Assembly (NCBI RefSeq): GCF_000585395.1
Contig: NZ_KK073875.1
Coordinates: forward strand, 1,330,407 to 1,394,406
Direction: 5' to 3'
Length of the DNA: 64,000 bases
DNA from: Saccharibacillus sacchari DSM 19268
GTDB lineage: Bacteria > Bacillota > Bacilli > Paenibacillales > Paenibacillaceae
The notes below the pieces were generated by a model. It saw nothing but the letters and a program-made list of their open reading frames with translations. It was not told where the DNA came from and did no database searches. The translations under genes and the position numbers were made by a program. Position 1 is the stretch's first letter. Each line of letters opens with the position of its first letter. Of this stretch, positions 51,988 through 61,710 are shown in pieces.

Positions 51988-53709
51988 TTACAACTTGAAC
52001 TTCTTGACCGAACTTGCCAAGGTCTCGATGCCTTGCTTCGAAGCGCGCACTCCGCTCAGCACATCCGAAGCATTTTCGGCAGCCAGGCTGGCTTTTTCCG
52101 CGATGGTTCCCGTGCCGCTTGCGCCTTCCCCGGCGGACATCGCGATCTCGTCCGTGGACTTGACCAGGCTTTCCATCGAAGCCAGCAGTTCTTCTGTCGT
52201 TGCGCTTAGATCCGTCGACAAGGCTTCGGTGTCTCCGGCGCCTTCCGCGTATTCCTCGGAGGCTTTGAGCATCAGGGCGTAATCGCCTTGCACGCTGCCC
52301 GCAAAGAACTCCAGCAAGCTCTCCGAGTTGGTCTTCAGGCTTCCCACGGAACGCAGTACCGCTCCTGTCACTTCCTGAATTTCGTCCGCAGCTTGCTTGG
52401 AATCTTCCGCAAGCTTGCGAATTTCGGCAGCAACTACGGCAAAGCCCCGTCCTGCCTCGCCCGCTCTTGCCGCTTCGATCGAAGCGTTCAGCGACAGCAG
52501 ATTGGTTTGTGCGGTAATTTGGAGGATCGACTCGGCAAGCAGCGTGATGCGTTCAACCGCGCGTGACTCTTCCATCGCCAGTTCCAGATTGCCTTTAACC
52601 TCTTCGTAAGAAGCCGTTCCTTCGCGGTACGACTGTTGGAACGTGGATTTCAACTCGGCTGCGCGAATGCTGAGGCGTTCCGACGAACGCGCGCCTTCCT
52701 GCGCTTTCATGGCGATCGATTCGAGCGCTCGACCGATCTCGGCCGACGTCTCGCTCATGCTCAGCGTCGAAGACGAAGTCTCTTCCATTCCCGCCGACAA
52801 CTGCTCGGTCGTGGCGGAAATGTCCTGCACGCTGTCGTCCAGTTCGGCCATCCGGCCCGCTACGCTGTCCATGACTTGTTCGATGCCGTGACTTTCGCGC
52901 TGCACATCCTCGATGATAACCCGGAATTCTTTGCGAGCTTCGGCTTCCGAACGGATCAGCAGGGCAAACTCGTCTTTTTCCTCCAAAAACCGCTCGTATG
53001 TCGGGTCATACTTCAAATCCAGTTCAGCCGTCTTGCGAATCAAACTGACCGCAACCTGCGTACGTTGGCGCACATTGCGAATCACGATTGCGCCGACCAC
53101 GGCGGACACGGCCAGCGCCGCGGCCAAGCCGATCCACAACGTCCGTTGAATTTGAAGCTGGTAGGCCAAACTGTCGGCGATGATATCGTTGCTGTACGTA
53201 TCGAGAATTTCTTCGATCTGATTGATATCGTCGCGCGCGGCATCGAATTGTTCCATCGTTCCGCCTTGCGCGTCCGCTTTCCAAGCTGCGAATTGAATCT
53301 TGAAGTCGTCAAACAATTCAAACGCGGTTTTGCCGGAATCCGGATGTTTATAACCTTCAATACGTTCCGGATGCGCCTTCATGATCGTCTCGGCTTTCAA
53401 TACGCGCTCTTCCGTCTGCGCGACGTTTTCGTCAAAGTCGGCTTTGAGGTCGGTCAGCGCTTGGCCCGAAGCCGTTGCCATGCTCTGCTGCTCCGTCAGT
53501 GCTTGGTAAAAGTCGCGATCGGCGTTCAGCAGCCAAGTGACGCTTTGGTGAGATTCATTATAGAGGCGTTCAATCAATCGGTCAGACAGGCGCGACACGA
53601 GATTGACCGACAATGCAGACAGCAGGATAAGCGCGATCAACGGCGGCACAAGCGGCAGCAGCATCTTGAAGCTAAGAGGTACATTGTTAAAGCGCAGCCA
53701 TTTGAACAT
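51988..53709 (-). CDS. Methyl-accepting chemotaxis protein
   Basis: 573 residues. Membrane helix 1 ([20 protein letters not shown]), an extracellular helical bundle of ~150 residues (four-helix, CHASE3-like), membrane helix 2 ([20 protein letters not shown]), HAMP-type linker, then a long coiled-coil signalling domain with the hairpin tip [17 protein letters not shown] preceded by [20 protein letters not shown]. The tip differs slightly from the usual E-V-R-K-L-A-E-R-S but keeps the CheA/CheW-binding core. The ligand is unknown. Start: GGAAGG lies 9 nt before the ATG at 53709; a Met three codons upstream abuts the ribosome site. Confidence 0.92.
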   Translation of the reverse strand: MFKWLRFNNVPLSFKMLLPLVPPLIALILLSALSVNLVSRLSDRLIERLYNESHQSVTWLLNADRDFYQALTEQQSMATASGQALTDLKADFDENVAQTEERVLKAETIMKAHPERIEGYKHPDSGKTAFELFDDFKIQFAAWKADAQGGTMEQFDAARDDINQIEEILDTYSNDIIADSLAYQLQIQRTLWIGLAAALAVSAVVGAIVIRNVRQRTQVAVSLIRKTAELDLKYDPTYERFLEEKDEFALLIRSEAEARKEFRVIIEDVQRESHGIEQVMDSVAGRMAELDDSVQDISATTEQLSAGMEETSSSTLSMSETSAEIGRALESIAMKAQEGARSSERLSIRAAELKSTFQQSYREGTASYEEVKGNLELAMEESRAVERITLLAESILQITAQTNLLSLNASIEAARAGEAGRGFAVVAAEIRKLAEDSKQAADEIQEVTGAVLRSVGSLKTNSESLLEFFAGSVQGDYALMLKASEEYAEGAGDTEALSTDLSATTEELLASMESLVKSTDEIAMSAGEGASGTGTIAEKASLAAENASDVLSGVRASKQGIETLASSVKKFKL

Positions 53710-53857
53710 ATGGATCATCCTTCCGGTTAAAAGATCTTATTTCTACTTATCGGCATTTTCCGACAATTGTGAATAGGTCTTTTTCCGGAAATTTCTATTT
53801 TTTCGAAAAATATCGGACGATTCGTTATATTTTCGACATATATCGACTTTTAATAGC

Positions 53858-53898
53858 AAAAAAGCGAAACCGACGCCGAAGCGCAGTTTCGCTTTTTT
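53858..53898 (-). terminator. Terminator of the amino-acid permease gene
   Basis: AAAAAAGCGAAAC / GTTTCGCTTTTTT hairpin with a 15-nt loop; the U-tract is on the minus strand. Confidence 0.85.
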
Positions 53899-53948
53899 CG
53901 ATTTTCCGGTTGAGAAAACTCTCCGGTTCGGGGTGTCGGGACAGCTTT

Positions 53949-55331
53949 TTACTTGGGGGAATCTCCGTGCGCATTCGTCGACTTTTTCCCGATCCCGAAC
54001 AGATAGTAGACGGCAAACATAATCAAAATGAATGCCGCGCCCACCCCGAGCGGGATACGCGTATCCGTGTTGATGACCATGCCGACCAGTACCAACAGCA
54101 GGAATACGATAACGAAGTAATTCGCCGCCGGGAAAAACAAAGACTTGAACGGATGGCTGTCCATCTCGCTCGCATGTTCGCGGCGGAACCGGAATTGTCC
54201 GATCGCCATCGCGAACCACGGTACCATGCCCGGCAGGATGCTGGCGCTGTAGATATACAGGAACAGCTTGGAATCCGGCATCAGATAGTTGAGCAACACG
54301 CCGATCAGCAGCAAAGCGATCGTGGTCATGATACTGTTGCGCGGCACGCCGCTTTTGGAAATTTTGCCGAAGAACTTCGGCGCTTGGCCGTTCTCCGCCA
54401 GCGTGAACAGCATGCGTCCCGCGCTGTAAATCCCGCTGTTGCAGCCGGACATCGCCGCCGTCAGTACGACGAAGTTGATGATGCCAGCCGCTGCGACAAT
54501 ACCGACTTTGGCGAAGGTCAGTACGAACGGGCTGCCGGTGACGCCGACTTCGTTCCACGGATAGATGGTCACGATCACGAAGATCGCGCCGACGTAGAAT
54601 ACGAGAATCCGCCATACGATATTTTTGATCGCGCGGCGCAATGTCACTTTCGGATTCTCCGCTTCGCCGGCCGTGATCCCGATCATCTCGATGCCCTGGT
54701 AAGCGGCGGTGACGATACAGAGCGCGAACAGGAAGCCTTTCAACCCGCCCGCGAAAAATCCGCCGTGTTCATACAGATTCGCGAAGCCGATCGGAACGCC
54801 GCCGTTGCCCCATCCGAAGAAGATCAGGCCCGTGCCGAGAATCAGCATGGCGACGATCGCGACAACCTTGATCATGGCGAACCAGAACTCGAACTCGCCG
54901 TAGAACTTCACCGCCGCCATATTCGCCGCCGCGATAATCCCCACGCCGACCAGAGCCGGAATCCACTGCGGGATGTCCGGGTACCAGTAACCGAAGTAGA
55001 TCCCGATCGCGGTTACTTCGGACATGCCGACTGTTACCCACAGGAACCAATAACTCCAAGCCGTCAGATAACCCGCGACCGGATGGATATATTTATGGGC
55101 GAACGTGGCAAAAGATCCCGTGACCGGCTCGGCAATCAGCATCTCTCCCATAATTCGCATGACAAGGAACATCACCAGTCCCGCCAGCATGTACGCCAGC
55201 AGCACCGACGGTCCCGCCCACTGTATCGTGCTTGAGGACCCCATGAACAGGCCGACCCCTATGGTTCCTCCCAACGCGATCAGCTCGATATGCCGGGCTT
55301 TAAGCCCCCGGCTTAATTGTTTCTCTTCCAC
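53949..55331 (-). CDS. Amino acid permease (APC family, AAT-type)
   Basis: 460 residues, 12 helices. The AAT signature is clear: [20 protein letters not shown] (Gly-rich unwound helix 1), [20 protein letters not shown], then [20 protein letters not shown], and [16 protein letters not shown]. These are proton symporters for amino acids (AapA/ProY/GabP-like); the substrate is not determined. Start: TTGGAGG is 8 nt before a GTG at 55331; an in-frame ATG eight codons earlier lies upstream of that site. Single gene with its own terminator. Confidence 0.92.
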   Translation of the reverse strand: MEEKQLSRGLKARHIELIALGGTIGVGLFMGSSSTIQWAGPSVLLAYMLAGLVMFLVMRIMGEMLIAEPVTGSFATFAHKYIHPVAGYLTAWSYWFLWVTVGMSEVTAIGIYFGYWYPDIPQWIPALVGVGIIAAANMAAVKFYGEFEFWFAMIKVVAIVAMLILGTGLIFFGWGNGGVPIGFANLYEHGGFFAGGLKGFLFALCIVTAAYQGIEMIGITAGEAENPKVTLRRAIKNIVWRILVFYVGAIFVIVTIYPWNEVGVTGSPFVLTFAKVGIVAAAGIINFVVLTAAMSGCNSGIYSAGRMLFTLAENGQAPKFFGKISKSGVPRNSIMTTIALLLIGVLLNYLMPDSKLFLYIYSASILPGMVPWFAMAIGQFRFRREHASEMDSHPFKSLFFPAANYFVIVFLLLVLVGMVINTDTRIPLGVGAAFILIMFAVYYLFGIGKKSTNAHGDSPK

Positions 55332-55616
55332 AACCAACGCCTCCAAAATTTTCACCGTTTCTTATTTTTCATGTGGATCGGCTCTGCTGCGCATCCAACG
55401 TCAAATTCATCTTACGTTAAAGCGTCGCAGAATCGCACCAGCAAATTCTATGCCAATCGTTTTGAAAAGACAACAGGAAATCTCACGGCTCTGACATGTC
55501 TACGGTATGTTCGGAGGACTGTAGTACGCCTATGAAGGACAAACATTCATTGCAAAAGAAAAAAGATCAAGCCTGTGCGGAAAAGCCTTCAGAGACAGTG
55601 TCCCGTTAAAAAGGAC
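55332..55616. other. Intergenic region between permease and AbiE module
   Basis: Upstream region of the permease gene. No convincing promoter hexamers or RNA elements. A 25-codon plus-strand frame at 55532-55609 has GGAGG 15 nt upstream, which is too far. Confidence 0.4.
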
Positions 55617-55664
55617 AAAAAAAGATTGTGATTTTTCGTGAAATGAAAAGTCACAATCTTTTTT
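55617..55664 (-). terminator. Terminator of the AbiE operon
   Basis: AAAAAAGATTGTGA / TCACAATCTTTTTT perfect 14-bp arms; T-tract on the minus strand right after the abiEii stop, also usable from the plus strand. Confidence 0.87.
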
Positions 55665-55667
55665 CGC

Positions 55668-56597
55668 TTATGATTCAGGCAAATCCCATTTTAAAGAACT
55701 GCAATCCCAGTTTCCCGAAAAGTCCGTTCCATTTCGAATCGCTGAGTAAATAGGCATTAGAAAATCTTCAATTCTGCTCACTACACCATCAAAAGGGAGG
55801 TCGTCTGACGATAGTTGTTGGGTTTTCAAGAAGGAACTCCACATTCTAATCCGCTTTGCATCCTCTACAAAACTGGTTTGGAAGATAACAGACTCTTCTT
55901 CAATAGGGGTCTGTCTGCGACCAAAAGTTTCCGAGACCGCTCGATGTAAAAGATGTCCGTCAAAAGAGAATCGCTCTGCCAATGTGTAGACATCAAAGAA
56001 ATCCTTCATTCGGCTATTGATAACGGACAACGAAATCATAGCTTCAAACTTTTCAGCAACTACTGAATCATTCGTATAAACGACAATTTTGGGCGAATCC
56101 ATGGTAGACAGTAATGTCGGAAAGTCAATTTCTTGGGGGTTAGGCACAATCGCATCCCCAAACCTAATATCCAACTGTAGCGTCTCCTTCATCTTCCCCA
56201 ATAAACAAGGAATCTTTATACGTACACCTTCATACTCGGAGTCTTCTTTGATGGTCACGGCAGTCATCTTTTCCAGCTCAAATACAATCCCGTCCTCACC
56301 GTCATCCGGCTGTATTTCACAAATCAAAGATATAATTTCTAGCATTTTCGCTGAATCTTGAGCTAGGCGACGTCCGGAAAAATCCATGTCCCTTGTAGGT
56401 CTAGATTTGAATTGAGTTACGGAGTATAAGTAGAGGCCGCCTTTCAAGATGAAATTTTCTTTGTAATCGGATAAAGACAGTCTTTTCAAAAAGCGTTCTT
56501 GGAAATAAAGAATTGTGATTAAATTGAATGGCTTATAATTGGCTCTGGCTACATTTTTCAACCGCTCAATGATTGAAGCAGAAATGTTCGACACCAC
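55668..56597 (-). CDS. abiEii: AbiEii/AbiGii-type nucleotidyltransferase toxin
   Basis: 309 residues. Motif I G-G-x-x-L/Y...R-x-T-x-D-x-D appears as ILKGGLYLYSVTQFKSRPTR followed by DMDFSG; VAEKFEAMISL supplies the Lys/Glu motif; and RMKDFFDVYTLAERF is motif IV (K-D-x-x-D). AbiEii toxins transfer nucleotides (GTP-binding NTase fold) and cause reversible growth arrest, blocking phage development. Start: GAGGTG lies 7 nt before GTG at 56597, 1 bp past the antitoxin stop; a longer TTG start overlapping the antitoxin is less likely. Codon use is much more AT-rich than its neighbours, indicating horizontal acquisition. Confidence 0.88.
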   Translation of the reverse strand: MVSNISASIIERLKNVARANYKPFNLITILYFQERFLKRLSLSDYKENFILKGGLYLYSVTQFKSRPTRDMDFSGRRLAQDSAKMLEIISLICEIQPDDGEDGIVFELEKMTAVTIKEDSEYEGVRIKIPCLLGKMKETLQLDIRFGDAIVPNPQEIDFPTLLSTMDSPKIVVYTNDSVVAEKFEAMISLSVINSRMKDFFDVYTLAERFSFDGHLLHRAVSETFGRRQTPIEEESVIFQTSFVEDAKRIRMWSSFLKTQQLSSDDLPFDGVVSRIEDFLMPIYSAIRNGTDFSGNWDCSSLKWDLPES

Positions 56598-56598
56598 T

Positions 56599-57420
56599 CT
56601 ACAACACCTCAAAGTAACGACTTAGGATATTTTTTACACGAAGTTTTTCTGCATATTGAAAAAGCTTTGTGTAATTTTTCTTGCTGCTCTCCGCATAATT
56701 ATTCAAGCTTTCCTTCAACACATTTGCATCAAAACGCTCCCGATATTTGACAATATCACAAATGGTGCGTTCTCGATCATACACCCTCACTCGGAAGTCC
56801 CCTCTTTGTTCACTCAAAAGACCGAGATCAAAAGTTTTATCGTCATAAGAGAACATTTTCACAGGTAAATAATCCGGGGGTGTTAGCTTTTTTCGAACTT
56901 TTCTTGACATTGCGATCTGATATTCACTGGGCGTATACGTCGTTAACTCATGGTGAGCCAGTGCGGAATACAAACATAAAACACCTTCCGGAATTAAAAG
57001 GGACACTTCGACCCATTCATCAAGTTGATCGTAGGCAGATTTAAGCGCATAAATTCGGCGGTTTATCGCTACGATTTCACCTTGCTCCTCCAGCTTTTTA
57101 ATTTTGTAGCGACTAATCGCATTTTTTTGAAGCACATCCATAGAGAGAATCCCATTATGGCTTTTAAAAAATTGAATGATCTGCTGATAGTCTCTTGGCT
57201 TAGCTACAGAATTGTTTGTCTTTGAATCTATAGTGTGAATTAAATCTTCGATTCGAGTAATGTTCCGATTGGAATGAATAAGCTCAAAAAAATAAGGTTC
57301 ATCTACACCCAAACTGTCACAGAGTTCTATGAATTTTTTTTTAGCAGGTGAGGAATCTATCGTTTTCACCTCTTTCATCATTTTTATTTTAAATACACAC
57401 AATTCAATAAGTGTGATCAT
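56599..57420 (-). CDS. abiEi: AbiEi-type antitoxin / transcriptional regulator
   Basis: 273 residues. An N-terminal winged helix (IIQFFKSHNGILSMDVLQKN, AISRYKIKKLEEQGEIVAI, NRRIYAL) is followed by the AbiEi C-terminal domain (LLIPEGVLCLYSALAHHELT, YTPSEYQIAMSRKVRKK, RVRVYDRERTICDIVKYRER). AbiEi represses the operon by binding inverted repeats and neutralises the toxin without direct contact (type IV). About 60 residues precede the winged helix, longer than usual. The start is uncertain: neither the ATG at 57420 nor the ATG pair at 57378-57381 has a good ribosome site. AT-rich like its partner. Confidence 0.85.
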   Translation of the reverse strand: MITLIELCVFKIKMMKEVKTIDSSPAKKKFIELCDSLGVDEPYFFELIHSNRNITRIEDLIHTIDSKTNNSVAKPRDYQQIIQFFKSHNGILSMDVLQKNAISRYKIKKLEEQGEIVAINRRIYALKSAYDQLDEWVEVSLLIPEGVLCLYSALAHHELTTYTPSEYQIAMSRKVRKKLTPPDYLPVKMFSYDDKTFDLGLLSEQRGDFRVRVYDRERTICDIVKYRERFDANVLKESLNNYAESSKKNYTKLFQYAEKLRVKNILSRYFEVL

Positions 57421-57512
57421 TTATTTAAAAATAATCATTAAAACACTGACTTATTTCAATTTAATCATACACTTTTTAAAAAATGAGCGCAAAAATCAAA
57501 ATTTTATCTTAG

Positions 57513-58134
57513 CTACTTCCAAAACGATTCAGCACGTTCAATCCACTCTTCCGGACGATGCACGCTAAGTTCTCCATGGCCGTAGCCGGGAAGTTCGAGC
57601 CATCGACAGTCTGGCATGGAGCCGCATAGTAGCATGGCGGAAGGATTTGATTTCTTGCAGGTACATGCGTAGGGTCTATTCCGGCATGCGGTGCTCGGGA
57701 GCGATGCTGCGGTTGCTTAATCTTCCGAGCACACCGGTACGTTCGATGGCCCATTTGAGAGGATGCAAAGGTCGGGCGTATCGCAGCATGGTTGGCTGCG
57801 GAATCCAGCACGAGCCGTCGATAATCGCAAAGTCGTCTACATGCTCACGGCGGCTCAATAGTTCGACCACGATCTGGCCGCCTAACGAAACGCCACAAAG
57901 CGCGAACAGCATACCGTTGTGATGCTCGTCGATATAGGCTAACAGGCCGTTTGCCGACTGTTCGGTAGATGAATAGATTGTCGTTTCGCCGCCATGACCG
58001 TCCAGAATCGGCAAAGTGACATGATAGCGGTCTTGTAAAAGTTCAGCTTGAAGCAAATAGGCTCCGGCCCAAGATATACCGTGGATTAGCATAATGGCAG
58101 GGTGGGCGGGGTCACCGTAGGTTCAAAATTTCAT
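57513..58134 (-). pseudogene. Decayed alpha/beta hydrolase
   Basis: A good GGAGG ribosome site leads to ATG at 58134, but the fourth codon is TGA (M-K-F-stop), after which the frame continues TYGDPAHPAIMLIHGISWAG as in intact relatives. The nucleophile elbow is present (CGVSLGGQIVVELL). The frame ends at a TAG (57676-57678); the family's C-terminus then reappears in another frame (LELPGYGHGELSVHRPEEW, ending ERAESFWK at 57513), containing the catalytic His. The segment expected between C-G-S and the L-P-G-Y-G-H-G-E block is shortened, so a deletion also occurred. The gene is almost certainly dead. Confidence 0.8.
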
Positions 58135-58193
58135 CGGGGTTCCTCCTCGGTTTAGCAGTTGATGAATCGTTACTTCGGACGCAATTCCTGCAT

Positions 58194-58236
58194 AAAAAAA
58201 CAAAACTTCTGCCTGGATCGGAGTCCATGCAGAAGT
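58194..58236 (-). terminator. Terminator of the Bcr/CflA exporter gene
   Basis: ACTTCTGC / GCAGAAGT stem followed by TTTGTTTTTTT on the minus strand. Confidence 0.8.
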
Positions 58237-58250
58237 AATAATAGTGAGAC

Positions 58251-59462
58251 TTACGATTTGATCTCTTCTTTGTCCGGCCGTGTCATAATGAAAAATGCAG
58301 CCGCGCCGATCAAAGCCGTCACGAACAGGATCGCGCCCATCGGGACAGGCGTCGTCTCGTCCAATCCGACGAGCGGCGATACGATCGAGCCGATCAGCAG
58401 CGGGAACAGTCCCAGTACCGCGCTCGCGCTGCCGGCCCGATGGCCTTGGCGCGCGATGGCGAGCGTGAACGTGCTGGTTGCCGTGATCCCGATCGTGATC
58501 ATATAGATGAAGAGCGGCACGACGATCGTGTATAGAGGCCCTTGGATGATCGAAGCGATCAGCAGCACCAACGTGGCGCTTGCCGCCGTAATGACGCCGA
58601 TCCGAAGCAGATTCCGCTCGGGCACGAAGCTGCTGAAGCGCCCGATAATGAAGCTGCCCGCGATAATCGCGATACCGTTAATGCCGAACAAGATACTGAA
58701 TGCCTGCGGCGATACGCCGTAAATATCCTGATACACGAACGGCGTGCCGGACACGTAAGCGAAGCTGCCGCCGTGGATAAACCCGAGCGTTAGGGCATAG
58801 CCCATAAACGATCGGTCTTTCATCAGACTGCCCATGGTGCGTAGAGAATGACCAATGGAGCTTGGCTGTCTTTTTTCCGGCGGCAACGTTTCTTTCAGTC
58901 TGAAGCCGACGATGAGCAAAATGATGAAGCCGAGCAATCCGAGTACGTAGAAAATGGTGTGCCAACTTGATCCCGGCAGCAGCAGCACGGCTCCGCCGAT
59001 GATCGGGGCCAACAGCGGCGCGACGGCGTTGATGACCATCAGCAGCGAGAAGAATTGCGTCAGTTCGCGGCCGCTGAACACGTCGCGCACGACGGCCCGG
59101 GACAGCACGATGCCGCCCGAAGCGGTCAGACCTTGCAGGAAACGGGCAGCGATCAGCATCTCGATGCTGGTCGACAGCGCGCACATGACCGAAGATGCGG
59201 CGAATAGCAGCAGAGAGATCAGCAGCGGGCCGCGTCGTCCGCGAGCGTCGCTGATCGGGCCGACGATGATCTGACCGATCGCAAGACCGATCAGGCAGGC
59301 GGTGAGACTGAGCTGCACGAGCGAAGCTTGCGCGCCCAGATCGGAAGCAATCCCGGGGAAGCTGGGCAGGTACATATCGATGTTGAGCGGACCGAGAATG
59401 CCGAGCGTGGACAGCAGCAGCGCAAGTCCGAGCCGCTCGCGGCCCGTGGGGTTATGCAGCAT
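58251..59462 (-). CDS. Bcr/CflA-family MFS drug exporter
   Basis: 403 residues, 12 helices. Family hallmarks: LSTLGILGPLNIDMYLPSFP at helix 1, QLSLTACLIGLAIGQIIVGP, SDARGRRGPL (motif A), and ARFLQGLTASGGIVLSRAVV then RDVFSG. Members export bicyclomycin, chloramphenicol, sulfonamides or cysteine/arabinose-type metabolites; the substrate here is open. AAGGAG lies 11 nt before the ATG. Promoter: TTGACA, 17-nt spacer, TACAAT on the minus strand (59513-59541). Monocistronic with its own terminator. Confidence 0.92.
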   Translation of the reverse strand: MLHNPTGRERLGLALLLSTLGILGPLNIDMYLPSFPGIASDLGAQASLVQLSLTACLIGLAIGQIIVGPISDARGRRGPLLISLLLFAASSVMCALSTSIEMLIAARFLQGLTASGGIVLSRAVVRDVFSGRELTQFFSLLMVINAVAPLLAPIIGGAVLLLPGSSWHTIFYVLGLLGFIILLIVGFRLKETLPPEKRQPSSIGHSLRTMGSLMKDRSFMGYALTLGFIHGGSFAYVSGTPFVYQDIYGVSPQAFSILFGINGIAIIAGSFIIGRFSSFVPERNLLRIGVITAASATLVLLIASIIQGPLYTIVVPLFIYMITIGITATSTFTLAIARQGHRAGSASAVLGLFPLLIGSIVSPLVGLDETTPVPMGAILFVTALIGAAAFFIMTRPDKEEIKS

Positions 59463-59512
59463 GGTTGAATGGTTCTCCTTTTTCGTACAAGCGATGTATA
59501 TTCATAGAAGAA

Positions 59513-59541
59513 ATTGTATAAGCCACGCAAAAGGGTGTCAA
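59513..59541 (-). promoter_or_regulatory. Promoter of the Bcr/CflA exporter gene
   Basis: Minus strand TTGACA (59536-59541), 17-nt spacer, TACAAT (59513-59518); leader of about 45 nt. Confidence 0.75.
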
Positions 59542-59703
59542 CGACGCATGTCCTTTTTCGACAAAAAAGTTACGCCCGTCCGCAAAAAAGATATCCCGGC
59601 CATCGAACAAACGAATCTCTATGCCCCTCCGCGTCAATCGTATGCAACACAATCAGCAAATCCCTTTTCGCCGCTCAGATGTTTCCGCTCTCTTCCTTCC
59701 ATA

Positions 59704-59736
59704 CAAAAAGACCTCTCTATAAAAAAGAAAGGTCTA
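59704..59736 (-). terminator. Terminator of the sugar ABC operon
   Basis: AGACCT / AGGTCT short stem followed by TTTTTG on the minus strand. It lies beyond foldback copy C relative to the operon end. Confidence 0.55.
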
Positions 59737-59761
59737 CAGATCTATCAACTCCAACCTACCT

Positions 59762-59908
59762 GGAAGCGAGAAGACGGAGAGAGAAATTCAGTGAAGGAGC
59801 AATAGCGTTCGCCTTTGAAATCGGGAAAATACAACTAAAAGTATAATCTCTTTTCCCGATTTCAACACGCGACCGGAACGAATTTCTCTCGGAGTCTTCT
59901 CGCTTCTC
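59762..59908 (+). repeat. Long foldback element, copy C
   Basis: Outer arms GGAAGCGAGAAGAC / GTCTTCTCGCTTCTC and GAGAGAAATTC / GAATTTCTCTC; inner GAAATCGGGAAAA / TTTTCCCGATTTC. It starts 3 bp after the last permease's stop codon. Its left 35 bp are nearly identical to copy B (36958). Confidence 0.78.
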
Positions 59909-59911
59909 CCC

Positions 59912-60781
59912 TCATTTTACCGCCCCCTCCGTCACCCCTTTAATGAAGTACTTTTGCAGGAACAAATACAGCACGATAATCGGAATAATCGACACCAACA
60001 CCGCCGGGAAGATCAGTTCCCACGGATTGCTGAATTGGCCGGACAGCATTTTGGCGTAATACAGTTCCAGCGTCAGCGTTTTGTATTCGGCATTGCCCAA
60101 CACGAGAAACGGCAGCAGGTAATCGTTCCAGATCCAGAGCGAATTCAAGATGATGACGGTGACCGTGATCGGCTTGACGAGCGGGAAGACCACTTTGAAA
60201 AACAATCCCAGTATGCCCGACCCATCGATCAGCGCCGCTTCTTCGAGCGCCAGCGGCACGCCGCGGAAAAAGCCGTGGTACAAAAACACCGACATGCCGA
60301 GTCCGAAACCGCCGTACATCAAGATGAGTCCCGGCAGGTTTTTAAGCCCCAGCGTCTCGAACTCGTGAATCAGCGGATACATGACCGATTGGAACGGAAC
60401 GAGCATCGCCGCCGTCAGGCCCAGCAGCACGATCCGGCTCGCCGGCGAATCGTTGCGCACCAGCATCCATGACAACATGGACGCGCAAAATACGATTAAC
60501 GCGACGGACAGCACCGTGATGCCGGCCGTGATGAACACCGCCTGCCCGAAATGGATCTGCCGCATCGCGTCGGACACGTAAGCGGCGGACCAACTTCTCG
60601 GCAGCGCCATCGGCTCGGCGACGATTGCGCCCTGATCCTTGAACGAGTTGACGAACAAAAACAGCAGCGGGAATAATGTGGTTAGCGCCGAGATAATCAA
60701 TATAAGGAACACGGCGATTTTACCCGGACGAAGCTTGAGCGAAGAGCGACCGGCTGCGGTCGTTGCGGCGGCGCGGGTCAT
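59912..60781 (-). CDS. Carbohydrate ABC transporter permease, MalG type
   Basis: 289 residues, six helices. N-terminal KIAVFLILIISALTTLFPLL, FLFVNSFKDQGAIV, and the EAA loop EEAALIDGSGILGLFFKVVF followed by PLVKPITVTVIILNSLWIWN identify a CUT1 MalG/LacG-like permease. Its ATG overlaps the MalF-type gene's stop by 4 bp. It pairs with that permease and the binding protein to import an oligosaccharide; an ATPase gene is not within view (CUT1 systems often share MsmX). Foldback copy C begins right after its stop. Confidence 0.93.
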   Translation of the reverse strand: MTRAAATTAAGRSSLKLRPGKIAVFLILIISALTTLFPLLFLFVNSFKDQGAIVAEPMALPRSWSAAYVSDAMRQIHFGQAVFITAGITVLSVALIVFCASMLSWMLVRNDSPASRIVLLGLTAAMLVPFQSVMYPLIHEFETLGLKNLPGLILMYGGFGLGMSVFLYHGFFRGVPLALEEAALIDGSGILGLFFKVVFPLVKPITVTVIILNSLWIWNDYLLPFLVLGNAEYKTLTLELYYAKMLSGQFSNPWELIFPAVLVSIIPIIVLYLFLQKYFIKGVTEGAVK

Positions 60782-61665
60782 GCGTCCACCTCCTTTTTCT
60801 TCGTGATATACACTTGCGCAAGTCCGATGATCGCGACCAGTACGAAGAACACGACGGCTTGCGCCTGCGCTTGCCCGTAATCCGGCGGCTGCGTGTAACG
60901 GACGGTCCGCAGGATTTGCAGCGACAGCATGGACGTGTTGAACGAACCGTTGGTGAGCGCGACGTTCTGGTCAAGCAGCTTGAGGCAACCCGCCAGCGTT
61001 AGGAACAACACAATCGTGACGGAAGGCATCAGCATCGGCAAAGTGATATAACGGAATCTTTTCCACCCTCCCGCTCCGTCGAGCGCTCCGGCTTCGTACA
61101 GGTCGCGCGGGATATTGTTGAGTCCGGCCACGAAAATGATCATCATGTACCCCGCCATCTGCCAAGTGACCATAATGACGAGCGCGAACAGGTTTTTCGT
61201 CGTATCCTGCGTCATATTGGTCAGGAACGGAATATTCAGCCCGTTTTCGCCGAACAGCAGCGTGAACACGTTTTGGAAAATGAACTGCCACACGAAGCCC
61301 AGCGCAAGACCGCCGAGCAGGTTGGGCAGGAAAAAGATCGTGCGGAACGCACCGACGCGTTTGCCCGCGAAATCGAGCATCAACGCCAGCAGCAATGCGG
61401 CGACGCTGACGACAACGACGGCGATCGCGGTGAATTGCAGCGTATAGACCAGCGCGTGCACAAATTGCCGGCTTTGAAAAATGCGCGCGTAATTGTCCAG
61501 CCCGACGAACGACGTCCAGACGCTGCCGCCGACGAAATACGTGCCGCGCCAAGCCGTGAACGAGTACAGCAGGCCGATCAGGAACGGCACCAGCACCACG
61601 GCTGCGAACAGGATCAAGCCGGGCAAAGCCAGCGGCCAAAACCATTTTTTATAATAACCCCTCAT
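60778..61665 (-). CDS. Carbohydrate ABC transporter permease, MalF type
   Basis: 295 residues, six helices. GYYKKWFWPLALPGLILFAA at the N-terminus, NYARIFQSRQFVHALVYTLQ, IFFLPNLLGGLALGFVWQFI, and the EAA loop YEAGALDGAGGWKRFRYITL followed by PMLMPSVTIVLF are standard for CUT1 MalF/LacF permeases. GGGAGG lies 9 nt before the ATG. Located between the binding protein (45-bp gap) and MalG genes. Confidence 0.93.
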   Translation of the reverse strand: MRGYYKKWFWPLALPGLILFAAVVLVPFLIGLLYSFTAWRGTYFVGGSVWTSFVGLDNYARIFQSRQFVHALVYTLQFTAIAVVVVSVAALLLALMLDFAGKRVGAFRTIFFLPNLLGGLALGFVWQFIFQNVFTLLFGENGLNIPFLTNMTQDTTKNLFALVIMVTWQMAGYMMIIFVAGLNNIPRDLYEAGALDGAGGWKRFRYITLPMLMPSVTIVLFLTLAGCLKLLDQNVALTNGSFNTSMLSLQILRTVRYTQPPDYGQAQAQAVVFFVLVAIIGLAQVYITKKKEVDA

Positions 61666-61710
61666 CCTTAACAGCCTCCCGTAAACTCAAGCTTCGAAAC
61701 CGACCGCCGA

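Noticed and set aside
55532-55609. 25-codon plus-strand frame beginning MKDKHSLQKKK
   Set aside because: Its GGAGG is 15 nt from the ATG, no promoter is evident and there is no membrane or toxin-like pattern.
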